Positions 1 through 8,190 of a stretch of 64,000 bases of DNA are shown one piece after another. Under the pieces are notes generated by a model. The model worked only from the letters and a program-made list of their open reading frames with translations, had not been told where the DNA came from and made no database searches. This stretch comes from an uncultured Myxococcales bacterium. Lineage in GTDB: Bacteria > Myxococcota_A > UBA9042 > DTJE01. The position numbers and the translations under genes were made by a program. The stretch is taken from positions 1-64,000 of the forward strand of contig CAINDP010000212.1 in assembly GCA_903847405.1 (NCBI GenBank). Direction: 5' to 3'. Each line of letters starts with the position of its first letter. Within the stretch, counting starts at the first letter, position 1.

Positions 1-85
1 CGTGGACGTAGACGTGGACGAACCGCCCGGCCTCCGGAAGGCGTCCACGTCGACGTAGACGTCCACGTCCACCTGCACGTCCACG
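1..85 (-). repeat. GTGGAC-hexamer intergenic repeat, copy 1
   Basis: Read on the minus strand, positions 85-42 are a degenerate array of the hexamer GTGGAC with one GTGCAG interruption. A shorter block at 1-20 reads GTGGAC on the plus strand. The two blocks face each other and pair at 17 of 20 positions (1-20 with 42-61), so the region can fold into a long imperfect hairpin around a GC-rich loop. The block at 42-85 matches 19480-19523 at 42 of 44 bases, including the GTGCAG interruption. It begins about 18 bases after the stop codon of the preceding minus-strand gene. Function is unknown; a transcript-end structure or a mobile repeat are both possible. Confidence 0.8.
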
Positions 86-102
86 GGGTTCCTTTCCTGA
101 CG

Positions 103-1782
103 TCAGCGCAAATCAAACGGGAAGATCAGCGGGTCGATCCCCTCGTCCAGCACCGCTACGTGAACCCCGGCGCGGGTGACCCGGGCCGTCCGGCCCTCGA
201 TCCGCACGTGGTCGCCGGTCGCCAGGGCCGGGAGGATGCGACCCAGGAATTCCCGGGCGGCCGCGTCGGGGCGGATGCCCGGGCGCAGCAGCGGTGAATC
301 GGGGAGGCCACAGGCGACTCCCGACGCGTCGGCCTCGGCCGGTCCCTGCAGCACGACGCCGCGGGCGGCATCCCACCACAGCCAGGGACGGCCCAGGGCG
401 TCGCGGGCCGCGCCCTGCAGGAAGGGAAAGACCTCGTCGAGGACGGCGGACAGCCGGGACGCCATGTCCAGCGACGCCGGGCAGTCGAAGCGGCACGGAA
501 GGTGGGGAACCAGGGTGAACGGCGAGACCGGGTCCAGGACGTTCAACTGCCAGCGGAACGCGTCCGAGCGACGGTGCGCGGCCCTCAGCAGGCTGGAGGT
601 CGTCGCCCCGGGCCCCGCAGCCGTGAAGGCCTCGATGCAGCACGGGGGATAGCCCAGCAGGCGCCCCAGCGAACGGCTGAAGTCCCCGGGATCCATCGGC
701 GCGGCGCCGTCCTGCGACCGTGCGTACCGGGCCACCAGGTCGGCGGCGTCCCGCGCCTGGTCGCCGCGGGAAAAGAAGAGGCTGTGCAGCGCGGCGCCGC
801 GAGCCCCGGCGCCGGCGTCGCGATCCCGGAGGGCCGCGGGCATCGGCACCTCGGCGGTCTGCAACCCCTGGCCCTGCAGCAGGGCGACCTGGCGCGCGGC
901 ATCCACGGCATCCACCACGATGCGCCCGCAGGCGCGGACACCGGACGACACGCCCAGGACGTGGATCCGGCCGGACAGGAACGACGCAGGATGGGAGCGC
1001 GCCCCGATGCCCGCCGGTTCCAGAGGCACGTCCCGGCCGCTCCCCGCCCCGAAGGGCCGCAGGCGCAAGCGGCCACCCACGCCCGCCCCCAGGGCCGCCC
1101 CGGGAATGCCGTCGCACGCCAGGGCCAGCCGGCAGTCCCCGCAGTCCTCGCAGTACACGCGCGACGGCGCCTCGAAGGGCACCCGTAGCGTCGGATCGCC
1201 TGCACGCCCGGGAGGGTCGGACCGGGCCACCAGCGCGTTCGATATCACGCGGTCCTCGGCCAGGGACGGGAAGGCGCACAGGGGCCACCCGCGGACGGCG
1301 ACACGGCGAAACAGCGTCGAGGCGACGTCCAGGCGGCGCTCGTCCCCGGCCCGGGGCCCGGTGGCGGGAACCTCCAGGACGAAGGCGTCGGCGTCGCAGG
1401 GGTTAGACGGGTCCAGGTTCCCGTTCCCCGCGTCCCCGGCCGCTTGCCGCAGCACCACGTACGCCAGGCGCCCCTGGGCGCGCAGGTCGCGGATGAACCT
1501 CCAGGGGGCGTCGCCGTCCAGCAGGAGTTCCAGTTCGTCCACACCCGCGTCGACGGCCTGGGCCAGGGCGCCGGAGGTCACCTCCGAGGACGGGCCGAAC
1601 AGCCGTACCCGGACGAACCCGGCCTGGCGCGCCGCAACCACCAGGTCCACCGGGGGCGCCAAGGCCGCCCCGGGCCACGCGATGGTCAGGCGATCGCGGT
1701 GTGCGGCCGGAATGCGCAGAAGGAAGGCCTGGGGACTCCCGGCCGGCGGCGCCCGCAGGACCGTGACCAGTCGCGGGGTCAT
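103..1782 (-). CDS. Degenerate radical-SAM/SPASM-like protein fused to a GYPPCC domain
   Basis: 559 residues, function unknown. Residues about 40-245 have the look of a radical-SAM fold with a C-terminal Cys cluster: C211, C214, C217 and C223 followed by a GIP...RLRPF stretch as in SPASM-type tails. No CxxxCxxC cluster for a catalytic 4Fe-4S centre is visible, so this part may be a non-catalytic relative. Residues about 365-470 carry LGYPPCC (376-382) and PCRFDC (429-434), the Cys pattern of DUF483-like proteins, which could bind a metal. The start is the ATG that overlaps the stop of the upstream peptidase gene by four bases (ATGA). A longer reading frame continues upstream but is only a shadow of that peptidase. 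It is the last gene of the ExbD/TonB-like operon. The domain assignments rest on motif patterns only. Confidence 0.75.
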   Translation of the reverse strand: MTPRLVTVLRAPPAGSPQAFLLRIPAAHRDRLTIAWPGAALAPPVDLVVAARQAGFVRVRLFGPSSEVTSGALAQAVDAGVDELELLLDGDAPWRFIRDLRAQGRLAYVVLRQAAGDAGNGNLDPSNPCDADAFVLEVPATGPRAGDERRLDVASTLFRRVAVRGWPLCAFPSLAEDRVISNALVARSDPPGRAGDPTLRVPFEAPSRVYCEDCGDCRLALACDGIPGAALGAGVGGRLRLRPFGAGSGRDVPLEPAGIGARSHPASFLSGRIHVLGVSSGVRACGRIVVDAVDAARQVALLQGQGLQTAEVPMPAALRDRDAGAGARGAALHSLFFSRGDQARDAADLVARYARSQDGAAPMDPGDFSRSLGRLLGYPPCCIEAFTAAGPGATTSSLLRAAHRRSDAFRWQLNVLDPVSPFTLVPHLPCRFDCPASLDMASRLSAVLDEVFPFLQGAARDALGRPWLWWDAARGVVLQGPAEADASGVACGLPDSPLLRPGIRPDAAAREFLGRILPALATGDHVRIEGRTARVTRAGVHVAVLDEGIDPLIFPFDLR

Positions 1783-2708
1783 TGCACCTCGTCCGGGCCG
1801 TTCACGGCCTGCAGGGCTTCCAGTTCCTCGCGCATCGCCCACAGGGCCTTCCGCGCCAGGGCCTTCCGGCGCTTGCGCACGTAGGCCCACAGGAACAGCG
1901 CCAGGATCAGCATCCACAGCAGCGCCGCGCTGGTGGCGAACACGATCCAGGACGAAAACGGGCTGACCGTCCGGGCGAACCGGGTCCACAGGTCCGCGGT
2001 CGGGGCGTCGAAGGTCCGCTCGACGGCCAGTTCGAAGGGCAGCCCCGTGCGAAGGGACTCCACCAGGCGCTTCACGCCCACGCCGCCGCCGGTGCGCTGC
2101 AGGAACCGCACGAACAGTTGCGACTGGGCGTAGGCCAGGTGGACGGTCGGGACCTCGGCAGGGAAGCGGTCGGTCAGGGTGTCCAGGGGCAGGAAGGAAC
2201 CGGTCGCCGCGGCGCCCATGAAGGTCTTCAGGCGCTCGCCCACCTCCTCGCCGGCCACCAGCATCGCGAACCCTTCCTGGAACCACCGGGGCGCAGGCCG
2301 CCCCGCCAGGGCGGAATCCAGGTACACGTGGGCCAGTTCATGCACGAAGGTGTCGGAGGCGTTGAAGACCTCGTTGCCCCGGGCGGACATGACGATGAGG
2401 CCGTCCTCGGGGAAGGCCAGGCCCGCGATCCAGTCCCGCACGGGCCCGTCCGTGCCGACCATCCGCTGCATGTCCTCCTCGCTGGACGCGATGCGGACCT
2501 CCAGCACCCGGTCGTCGCTGGTGCCCAGCAGGCCCAGGACATACGAACGCTTGGCTTCCGCGATGGAGGCAAGATGGTCCGCGAGGCCCGAGGATCCGGC
2601 ATCGGGAACGAACCGGAAGTGGGGCGTCCGGACTTCCGAAAGCCCTGGCGCAGCCTGCAGCGACACCAGCAGGAATGCCAGGAAGGCGAACCGCATCGGG
2701 CGAAACAC
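1779..2708 (-). CDS. Exported, membrane-anchored gluzincin peptidase (MA family-like)
   Basis: 309 residues. An N-terminal signal sequence (about residues 5-22) is followed by a zinc-peptidase domain with HELAH and a downstream PRWFQEGFA, where the Glu of EGFA is the expected third zinc ligand. This is the pattern of the MA-like peptidase families. A hydrophobic segment near residues 255-278 and a basic RKRRK tail suggest that the peptidase domain faces the periplasm and a short tail faces the cytoplasm. The GTG at 2708 is preferred because GGAGG lies five bases upstream; the ATG at 2696 has no ribosome site. It lies between the TonB-like gene and the GYPPCC gene and is probably co-transcribed with both. 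The substrate is unknown. Confidence 0.85.
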   Translation of the reverse strand: MFRPMRFAFLAFLLVSLQAAPGLSEVRTPHFRFVPDAGSSGLADHLASIAEAKRSYVLGLLGTSDDRVLEVRIASSEEDMQRMVGTDGPVRDWIAGLAFPEDGLIVMSARGNEVFNASDTFVHELAHVYLDSALAGRPAPRWFQEGFAMLVAGEEVGERLKTFMGAAATGSFLPLDTLTDRFPAEVPTVHLAYAQSQLFVRFLQRTGGGVGVKRLVESLRTGLPFELAVERTFDAPTADLWTRFARTVSPFSSWIVFATSAALLWMLILALFLWAYVRKRRKALARKALWAMREELEALQAVNGPDEVQ

Positions 2709-2722
2709 GGCCGCCTCCCGCA

Positions 2723-3763
2723 CTATTCTTCGCGCTGCCAGAAGAACCGTCCCTTGGTGGCACCGACCTCCAGGAGGAAGCCGAACGAGAACTCGATCCG
2801 GCCGCTGTCGTCCGCCAGGCCCGACGGCGGATTCGGGAACGGCCCCGCCTGCCGGAAGGCCCGCAGGGCCTCCTCGTCCAGGAAGGGAAGGCCCGACTCC
2901 CGCACGACCTGCAGGCGGACGACGTCGCCCTTGGCGTCCAGGACCACCGAAAGGACCGTCAGCCGATCCTTGCTGCCGTAGACCTTCCCGTAGGGATCCC
3001 GGGCCTGGTAGGTCCCGCCGGGGCTCCACTCGCCCCGGACGCGTTCCTTCACGCGCTGGAAGAAGTCCCAGTACTTGAACGACCGGGTGTTCACGAGGGT
3101 CTGGTCGCCTTCCTCGGCCACGCCCAGCACCGCGTCGGACGAAATCATCCCGCCCAGGGGCCCGCCCCCGCCGCCGCCCAGCGTGCCCGCCGATCGTGCC
3201 GCGCCTCGGGCTCCGCCCAGGGAGGGAACCAGCATCTTGTCCAGGCCCGCCAGCCCCCGGATTCCCTTTCCGGGGCGGTCCGGAGCCGGCTTGCCCGAGG
3301 GGACGACCGCGGGCATCGGCGTCGCGGAGGGGAGCGCCACGGCCCCCTCGGCCTGGCCCGCGGCGGGCGGCGGACCGGGCTCCCCGGTTCCCTGGGGGCT
3401 GCCAGGCACACCGGCCTTGCCCGTCGGCATCCGGCGGGCCTTCATTTCCTTTTCGACCTTCCGGTCCCACTGCGACAGGAACCGGGCCTCGTCCGGGGCC
3501 TGCTCGACCGCAGGCTTCGGAAGGTCCACCACCTGCCCGTCGAGGGGCTCCGGCTTCTTCGTCCTGGGGGACAGTTTCGCGGTCGAATTCGCCTGGTCCA
3601 GGATGCGCAGTCGCACGGATTCCCGTCGTGTGGCGACGTCGGGCGGCGATGGGACGGTCAGCAGCAGGATCGCGACCACCAGGTGCACCAGGGCGGAAAT
3701 CGCGAGGCCGGTAATCAGTCGGCGACGATCGCGCCCGGTCAGGATTTCCAGAACGCGTCCCAT
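2723..3763 (-). CDS. TonB-like energy-transducing protein
   Basis: 346 residues with the TonB/TolA layout. A short cytoplasmic N-terminus is followed by one membrane segment (about 17-38), a long Pro/Gly/Ala-rich periplasmic linker (about 60-205), and a C-terminal domain (about 225-330) with a TonB-type LDAKGDVVRLQVVRESG stretch and a DEEALRAFRQAGPFPNPP stretch. Such proteins couple an inner-membrane proton-driven motor to outer-membrane partners. ExbD lies just upstream, nine bases away, which supports the assignment. No ExbB-type motor gene lies in the operon, so that partner must be encoded elsewhere. A TolA- or AgmX-like role is possible, and the outer-membrane partner is not evident. Confidence 0.85.
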   Translation of the reverse strand: MGRVLEILTGRDRRRLITGLAISALVHLVVAILLLTVPSPPDVATRRESVRLRILDQANSTAKLSPRTKKPEPLDGQVVDLPKPAVEQAPDEARFLSQWDRKVEKEMKARRMPTGKAGVPGSPQGTGEPGPPPAAGQAEGAVALPSATPMPAVVPSGKPAPDRPGKGIRGLAGLDKMLVPSLGGARGAARSAGTLGGGGGGPLGGMISSDAVLGVAEEGDQTLVNTRSFKYWDFFQRVKERVRGEWSPGGTYQARDPYGKVYGSKDRLTVLSVVLDAKGDVVRLQVVRESGLPFLDEEALRAFRQAGPFPNPPSGLADDSGRIEFSFGFLLEVGATKGRFFWQREE

Positions 3764-3772
3764 CGTCCCGCC

Positions 3773-4204
3773 TCAAGGCCCGCCGGGGGCCGGAGCGGCA
3801 GCAGCCGAGTGCTCGACGGAGGCGGCGAAGTTCTTGACGCCGAGCCCCCGGAGGGCATCGATGACCTCCATCACGCGTCCGTACTCGACCTGCCGGTCCC
3901 CGTCGACCAGGACCTCGGCCTCGGGATTCGTCTGCAGCAGACCGGGCACCCGCTGGCGCAGGTCCTCCATCGACACTTCCTCGCCCTGCAGCATCAACTT
4001 GCCCCCGGGGGCGACGACCACCGACAGCGACGAGGCGGATTGGTCGCGCCCCGTCGCGCCCTCGGGCAACTGCACGTCGATCGACTTCCGGGTGATGTAG
4101 GTCGCCGTCACCATGAAGATGATCAGGAGGACCAGCATGATGTCGACCATGGGGGTGACGTTGATCTCGGTGATCATCCCCCTGGGGTCACGGGACGAAT
4201 GCAC
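3773..4204 (-). CDS. exbD: ExbD/TolR-type proton-channel subunit
   Basis: 143 residues from the chosen start. The single membrane helix follows the family signature INVTPMVDIMLVLLIIF, whose Asp (residue 21) is the essential proton-path residue of ExbD/TolR. The periplasmic part ends with EVLVDGDRQVEYGRVMEVID, typical of the peptidoglycan-facing ExbD/TolR fold. The GTG at 4204 is preferred because GGAGG sits four bases upstream. Starts further upstream (4273, 4258) fall inside or on a good sigma-70-type promoter, so they would precede the transcript. It is the first gene of a four-gene operon with the TonB-like gene, the peptidase and the GYPPCC gene. Confidence 0.9.
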   Translation of the reverse strand: MHSSRDPRGMITEINVTPMVDIMLVLLIIFMVTATYITRKSIDVQLPEGATGRDQSASSLSVVVAPGGKLMLQGEEVSMEDLRQRVPGLLQTNPEAEVLVDGDRQVEYGRVMEVIDALRGLGVKNFAASVEHSAAAAPAPGGP

Positions 4205-4256
4205 GCTGCCTCCATTGCTCCCGGAGCCGACCACGGCGCCTGACGCGGCCGTCAGC

Positions 4257-4286
4257 ATACTATCGGTCGCCACCGCGCAGGGTCAA
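4257..4286 (-). promoter_or_regulatory. Sigma-70-type promoter of the exbD operon
   Basis: On the minus strand, TTGACC (4286-4281) is followed by an 18-base spacer and TAGTAT (4262-4257). Both hexamers are close to consensus. Transcription would begin near 4250, about 45 bases before the GTG start of exbD, which supports that downstream start. Confidence 0.65.
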
Positions 4287-4366
4287 GGCCTTCCCCCGTC
4301 CCGGCGCCTGTGGCATCATACGCCCGCCCCACATTGTGGGGGCTTTCCACGACAGGAGAACCGATC

Positions 4367-5584
4367 ATGTCCGAGCCTCAGTCCACCTGTCCGATGTCCC
4401 GATGCTCGCATGTCGTCCTGACGCTGGTCCTGGGCCTGGGCCTGGGATTGCCGCTGGCCGTCGCCGCCTGGCACACGGTCGCCCGGGAGTGGAAGACCTG
4501 CACCCAGGTATCGCAGTGGAAGCAGCGTGGCGATGCCGCGTTCCTGGCCGGCGACTATTCCACGTCCGCCCGGGCCTATTCGCGTGCCCGCACCATCGAC
4601 CCGACGACGACGGGCGTCCTGCCCCTGTTCGCCCGTGCCCGCCTGTTCGACGCCGCCTGGCATCCCGACACCCTCCAGGGGGACTACGTGGCCGAGGTGG
4701 CCCTGGACCTCGACGCGGTCGAGGCCGCCTTCCCGGCCGACAAGCCCACCGTCACCGCGGTCCGGGGCTTCCTGGCCATCCTGGGCGGCCGGCCTGCCGA
4801 GGGCGAAGCAACCACGCGGAAGGCCCTGGAACTGGACCCGGCGAACGGCCCGGCGAACCTGGGCCTGGCCCTGATCCTGCGCCGCACCCCGGACAAGGCC
4901 AAGGAAACCCTCGTGGCGATGGAGGCCGCGATCAAGGCCCGGCCGAAGGCCCCGGAACTCCTGGCGCTGATGGGCCGCATCCTGCTGGATCAGGGCGACG
5001 CGAAGACCGCCGCCGACCGCCTGTCCGAATCCGTGGCCCTGCGCGAAACGGCGGATTCCCTGCGGGACTACGGCACCGCCCTGCTGGCCCAGAACGATTC
5101 CAGGGGCGCGGCCAAGCGCCTCGGGGACTCCGTCCGCCTGAACGACCGTGACGCGACGACCTGGTCGCTGCTGGCCCAGGCCGACCTGATGATCGAGGCC
5201 TACGACCAGGCGGAAGCCGCCGCCCGCAACAGCCTGACCATCCAGCAGTCGCCCACCGCCGCCATCCGCCTGGCCCAGGCCCTCAACCGCCAGAACAAGT
5301 TCGGCGAGGCGGCCCAGTTCCTCCAGCAGATGCTGCAGACCCAGCGGGACCTCGTGGCCCTGTTCGAGTTCGCCTCGGCCCTCGAGGGCCTGGGCCGGAC
5401 GCCCGACGCGCTGTCGGTCTACCGGGAGATCCTGGCGACCCAACTGCCGCGCGAGCAGCAGCAGTCCAAGCTGGTCCAGCAGATCCAGTCCATCTCGGCC
5501 CAGCGCGTGCAGGCGCTGGAAGCCACCGCCGTCCCCGTCGCCGCAACCCCCGCTCCCAAGGCCGCGAAGAAGGGCTCCCGCTGA
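4367..5584 (+). CDS. Membrane-anchored TPR-repeat protein
   Basis: 405 residues. A hydrophobic N-terminal segment (about 15-35) probably anchors it in the inner membrane, with the rest outside. The remainder is an array of helical pairs with TPR character from about residue 45 to 370, for example LDPANGPANLGLALILRR and RDATTWSLLAQADLMIEAYD. It ends in an Ala/Lys-rich tail. TPR arrays act as protein-protein scaffolds, so no enzymatic role is implied. The start ATG has AGGAG eight bases upstream; a start 57 bases earlier lacks one. The leader contains a perfect hairpin CCCCAC-ATT-GTGGGG (4327-4341). It is divergent from the exbD operon. Confidence 0.85.
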   Translation: MSEPQSTCPMSRCSHVVLTLVLGLGLGLPLAVAAWHTVAREWKTCTQVSQWKQRGDAAFLAGDYSTSARAYSRARTIDPTTTGVLPLFARARLFDAAWHPDTLQGDYVAEVALDLDAVEAAFPADKPTVTAVRGFLAILGGRPAEGEATTRKALELDPANGPANLGLALILRRTPDKAKETLVAMEAAIKARPKAPELLALMGRILLDQGDAKTAADRLSESVALRETADSLRDYGTALLAQNDSRGAAKRLGDSVRLNDRDATTWSLLAQADLMIEAYDQAEAAARNSLTIQQSPTAAIRLAQALNRQNKFGEAAQFLQQMLQTQRDLVALFEFASALEGLGRTPDALSVYREILATQLPREQQQSKLVQQIQSISAQRVQALEATAVPVAATPAPKAAKKGSR

Positions 5585-5601
5585 AGGCGCACGCTCCCCT
5601 G

Positions 5602-5652
5602 CCCTCTTTCCCCAAAGCAGGAACCGTCGTCGTGGAATGGAGGGAAAGGGGG
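5602..5652. terminator. Possible shared hairpin between convergent genes
   Basis: An 11-base-pair stem, including one G-U pair, joins 5602-5612 to 5642-5652 in the 75-base gap between the convergent TPR and PP2C genes. There is no clear T-run on either side, so intrinsic termination is only a possibility. Confidence 0.3.
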
Positions 5653-5659
5653 CCGACCC

Positions 5660-6463
5660 TCAGGTTTCGACCAGCGTCACCGTGACGTTGTCCACGCCGC
5701 CGGCGGTGAGTGCGGCGTCCACCAGGCGGCGGGACCGCGCGTCCAGGCTGCCTCCCTCGTTCAGGAGGTCCCGGATGGTGTCGTCTTCCAGCATGTCGTT
5801 CAGGCCGTCCGAGCACAGCAGGTAGATGTCCCCGGGCTGGGTGCGCCGGCGGAAGAACTCGATGTCGGCCTTTTCGCGCAGGCCCAGGGCCTTCATGATC
5901 ACGTTGCGGTGCGGGAACGAGCGCGCCTCGCTGGGGTGGATCATCTGCAGGCGCAGGTACTCGTTCAGCAGGGAGTGGTCCTGGGACAGCACCCGGAGGT
6001 TCCCGTTGCGCAACCGGTAGATCCGGCTGTCCCCCGAGAACACCACGAACACCGTCGACCCGTGGAAATAGGACGCCACGACCGTCGTCCCCATGCCCCG
6101 GAACGCCGCGCTGGCGGACGACATTTCGAAGATGATGCGGTTCGCGAACTCGATGGCCGCCACCAGGTCCGTTTCACCCGGCGTGGGCCGTCCCAGCAGG
6201 CCGCGCACCGCGTTGCCCACCCGCGTCATGGTATCGTCGGACACCTTCCCCGTGAACCAGTCCCGCACCGAGTCCACGCACAGGGACGACGCCACGTCGC
6301 CCCGCTGGTGGCCCCCCATGCCGTCGGCCACGACGTACAGGTCCTGTTCGGGCAGCAGCAGGAACGAGTCCTCGTTGCGCTGGCGAACACGCCCGACATC
6401 GGTCAGCGCGAATGCCCGCGTACGTCCGCCCCCGCGACCGGTTTCCTGAAACGCACGCGTCAT
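5660..6463 (-). CDS. PP2C-type Ser/Thr protein phosphatase
   Basis: 267 residues. It carries the metal-binding and catalytic motifs of bacterial PP2C (PppA/Stp type): RNED (29-32), VADGMGG (45-51), FSGDSRIYRLRNG in the middle, LLCSDGLND near the C-terminus and a final GGVDNVT. It would remove phosphate from Ser/Thr residues using two divalent metal ions in the cytoplasm. The start ATG overlaps the stop of the TldD-like gene by four bases, so translation is probably coupled. No Hanks-type kinase lies in the window; the FHA protein at 29.6-31 kb is the only visible phospho-Thr reader, but a link is speculative. Confidence 0.93.
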   Translation of the reverse strand: MTRAFQETGRGGGRTRAFALTDVGRVRQRNEDSFLLLPEQDLYVVADGMGGHQRGDVASSLCVDSVRDWFTGKVSDDTMTRVGNAVRGLLGRPTPGETDLVAAIEFANRIIFEMSSASAAFRGMGTTVVASYFHGSTVFVVFSGDSRIYRLRNGNLRVLSQDHSLLNEYLRLQMIHPSEARSFPHRNVIMKALGLREKADIEFFRRRTQPGDIYLLCSDGLNDMLEDDTIRDLLNEGGSLDARSRRLVDAALTAGGVDNVTVTLVET

Positions 6464-8190
6464 GGCTTGACACCGCCCGTGCTGCGCACAACCGCCGGGG
6501 GAGGCAGGACCGGCGGTCGCTCCGTCCCTTCCTGGGCGCGCTGCAATTCGATTTCCGCAAACAGCATGTCCGGCGCCACAGTGGAAACGGGGACCATCCC
6601 CGATTCCGCGCCGCAGTATCCGTTGAAAACCCCGTAGGTATCGGACGTCGCCACGATTTTGTTGATGGACGAAAGGGGCGTCCCGACGATTTCGATCCCG
6701 CGCACCAGCGTTTCCTCGCCGGTCTTGGCGTCCACGCGGTACGACACCCGCGGCGAGCCCTTGTAGGCCTGGAAGCCGTAGGACGACGTGTTGGTGGATC
6801 CGCCGGCGATGCTCTGGATGATGATGCCGAACGGCTTGCCCTGCCGCCGCACTTCCTCGAGCAACAACTCCTTCATCCGCGCCCGGGGGACCGGCGACTT
6901 TCCGCGCACCACCAGGTTGGCCATGCGGCCCACCGCGGGCTGGTACCCGTCGGATCGGCCGTGGCCGTTCGACTTCGCGACACCCTCGATCGGCTTGCGG
7001 GACATCAGGAAGCCCCGCAGCACGCCGTTTTCCACCAGGACCGCCTTCTGGGCCTTCACGCCCTCGTCGTCCACGCGGTAGGCGCCGTTCAGGGACTCGC
7101 CCGCCGCCTCGGTGACATTCGGATCGTCCACGATGTCGATGGCCTCGGGCAGGATCTTCTGGCCCAACTGGCCCTTGAACGTCCGTCCCTCTTCCTCGCC
7201 CTGCTGCCGCTGGCCCTCCAGGCGGTGCCCGACCGTTTCGTGGAAGAAGACGCCCGTGGCTTCCGGCGACATCAGGACCGGGACCGTCAGCGGGTCCACG
7301 ATCGGCGCGTCGCGCATCTTCACCAGGCGCTCGACCATGACCCGCAGATCCTTCACCGCGGCGTCGGCGGAAGGCAGGTCCTCGGGACGGCGGCCGTACC
7401 AGTTCACGGTGTCCTGCAGCAGCATGCCGTCGGTGGCCCGCGTGACCGCCACGGCCAGCAGTTGCACGTAGTCGTCCACGGTCTTGACCAGGGTGCCTTC
7501 CGTGTTCGCGAAGTACCGCGTCAGGCGCACCGTGCTGACCTCGACGGACGAATCGAAGATCTCGGGATAGTCCAGCAGGACGCCCGAGATCCGCCGCACG
7601 TCGCGCTCCCAGGCCTTCCTGTCGAACTTCATCGGCGGCCGTTCCTCGACCAGGCGGACGGGTTCGTCGCGGGTCAGGCTGCCGGCTTCCCGGGCCTTGG
7701 GGTCGTTCACGGTCTTGGACTTGACGGTCAGGTAGGACATCAGCCCGGCCTTGTACCGGTAGTCCGTCAACAACCACAGCACGCGCCGCAGCGCGTTTTC
7801 GGACCGGTCGTCCAGCGGCGCGATGTTGTTGGGGATGAACTTCTGGCGCGGGTTGAAGAAGGACTCCTGGTCCTCGGACGAATCCATGTCGTAGTCGCCG
7901 ACACGGACATCGACCTGGGCCGAGCGGTTTTCGAACGTCTGGGACTGGAAGATGGACCCGAACTTTCCGCTGATGTACGTGCGGTCCGAATCGCGAATGG
8001 TGTAGGCGATGAAGTAGGGGGCCTCGTACCCGGACAGGCGCAACGAATCCCGGCTGCGCCCCAGCTCGTCGGTCATCGCCTTCAGGATCCAGTCGCCGGC
8101 GGGGGCCGGAGCGGCGGCCCGGGCAGGGGACGGCGCCAGCGCCAGGCCCAGAAGGACGACGACACCCACGGTCCGGAATCCAGCGGTCAC
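6460..8190 (-). CDS. TldD/PmbA-family metalloprotease homologue with a signal peptide
   Basis: 576 residues. The TldD zinc motif HETVGHRLEG is at 317-326, and the C-terminal half contains the typical FGIIIQSIAGGSTNTSSYGF and SYRVDAKTGEETLVRG stretches. TldD works with TldE/PmbA as a cytoplasmic protease. This copy instead starts with a hydrophobic leader (about residues 7-25, ending ARAAAPA) that looks like a signal peptide, and no PmbA partner is adjacent. The start is a GTG at 8190, with AGGAGG seven bases upstream, overlapping the Nudix stop as GTGA. Export is inferred from the leader only. Confidence 0.88.
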   Translation of the reverse strand: MTAGFRTVGVVVLLGLALAPSPARAAAPAPAGDWILKAMTDELGRSRDSLRLSGYEAPYFIAYTIRDSDRTYISGKFGSIFQSQTFENRSAQVDVRVGDYDMDSSEDQESFFNPRQKFIPNNIAPLDDRSENALRRVLWLLTDYRYKAGLMSYLTVKSKTVNDPKAREAGSLTRDEPVRLVEERPPMKFDRKAWERDVRRISGVLLDYPEIFDSSVEVSTVRLTRYFANTEGTLVKTVDDYVQLLAVAVTRATDGMLLQDTVNWYGRRPEDLPSADAAVKDLRVMVERLVKMRDAPIVDPLTVPVLMSPEATGVFFHETVGHRLEGQRQQGEEEGRTFKGQLGQKILPEAIDIVDDPNVTEAAGESLNGAYRVDDEGVKAQKAVLVENGVLRGFLMSRKPIEGVAKSNGHGRSDGYQPAVGRMANLVVRGKSPVPRARMKELLLEEVRRQGKPFGIIIQSIAGGSTNTSSYGFQAYKGSPRVSYRVDAKTGEETLVRGIEIVGTPLSSINKIVATSDTYGVFNGYCGAESGMVPVSTVAPDMLFAEIELQRAQEGTERPPVLPPPAVVRSTGGVKP

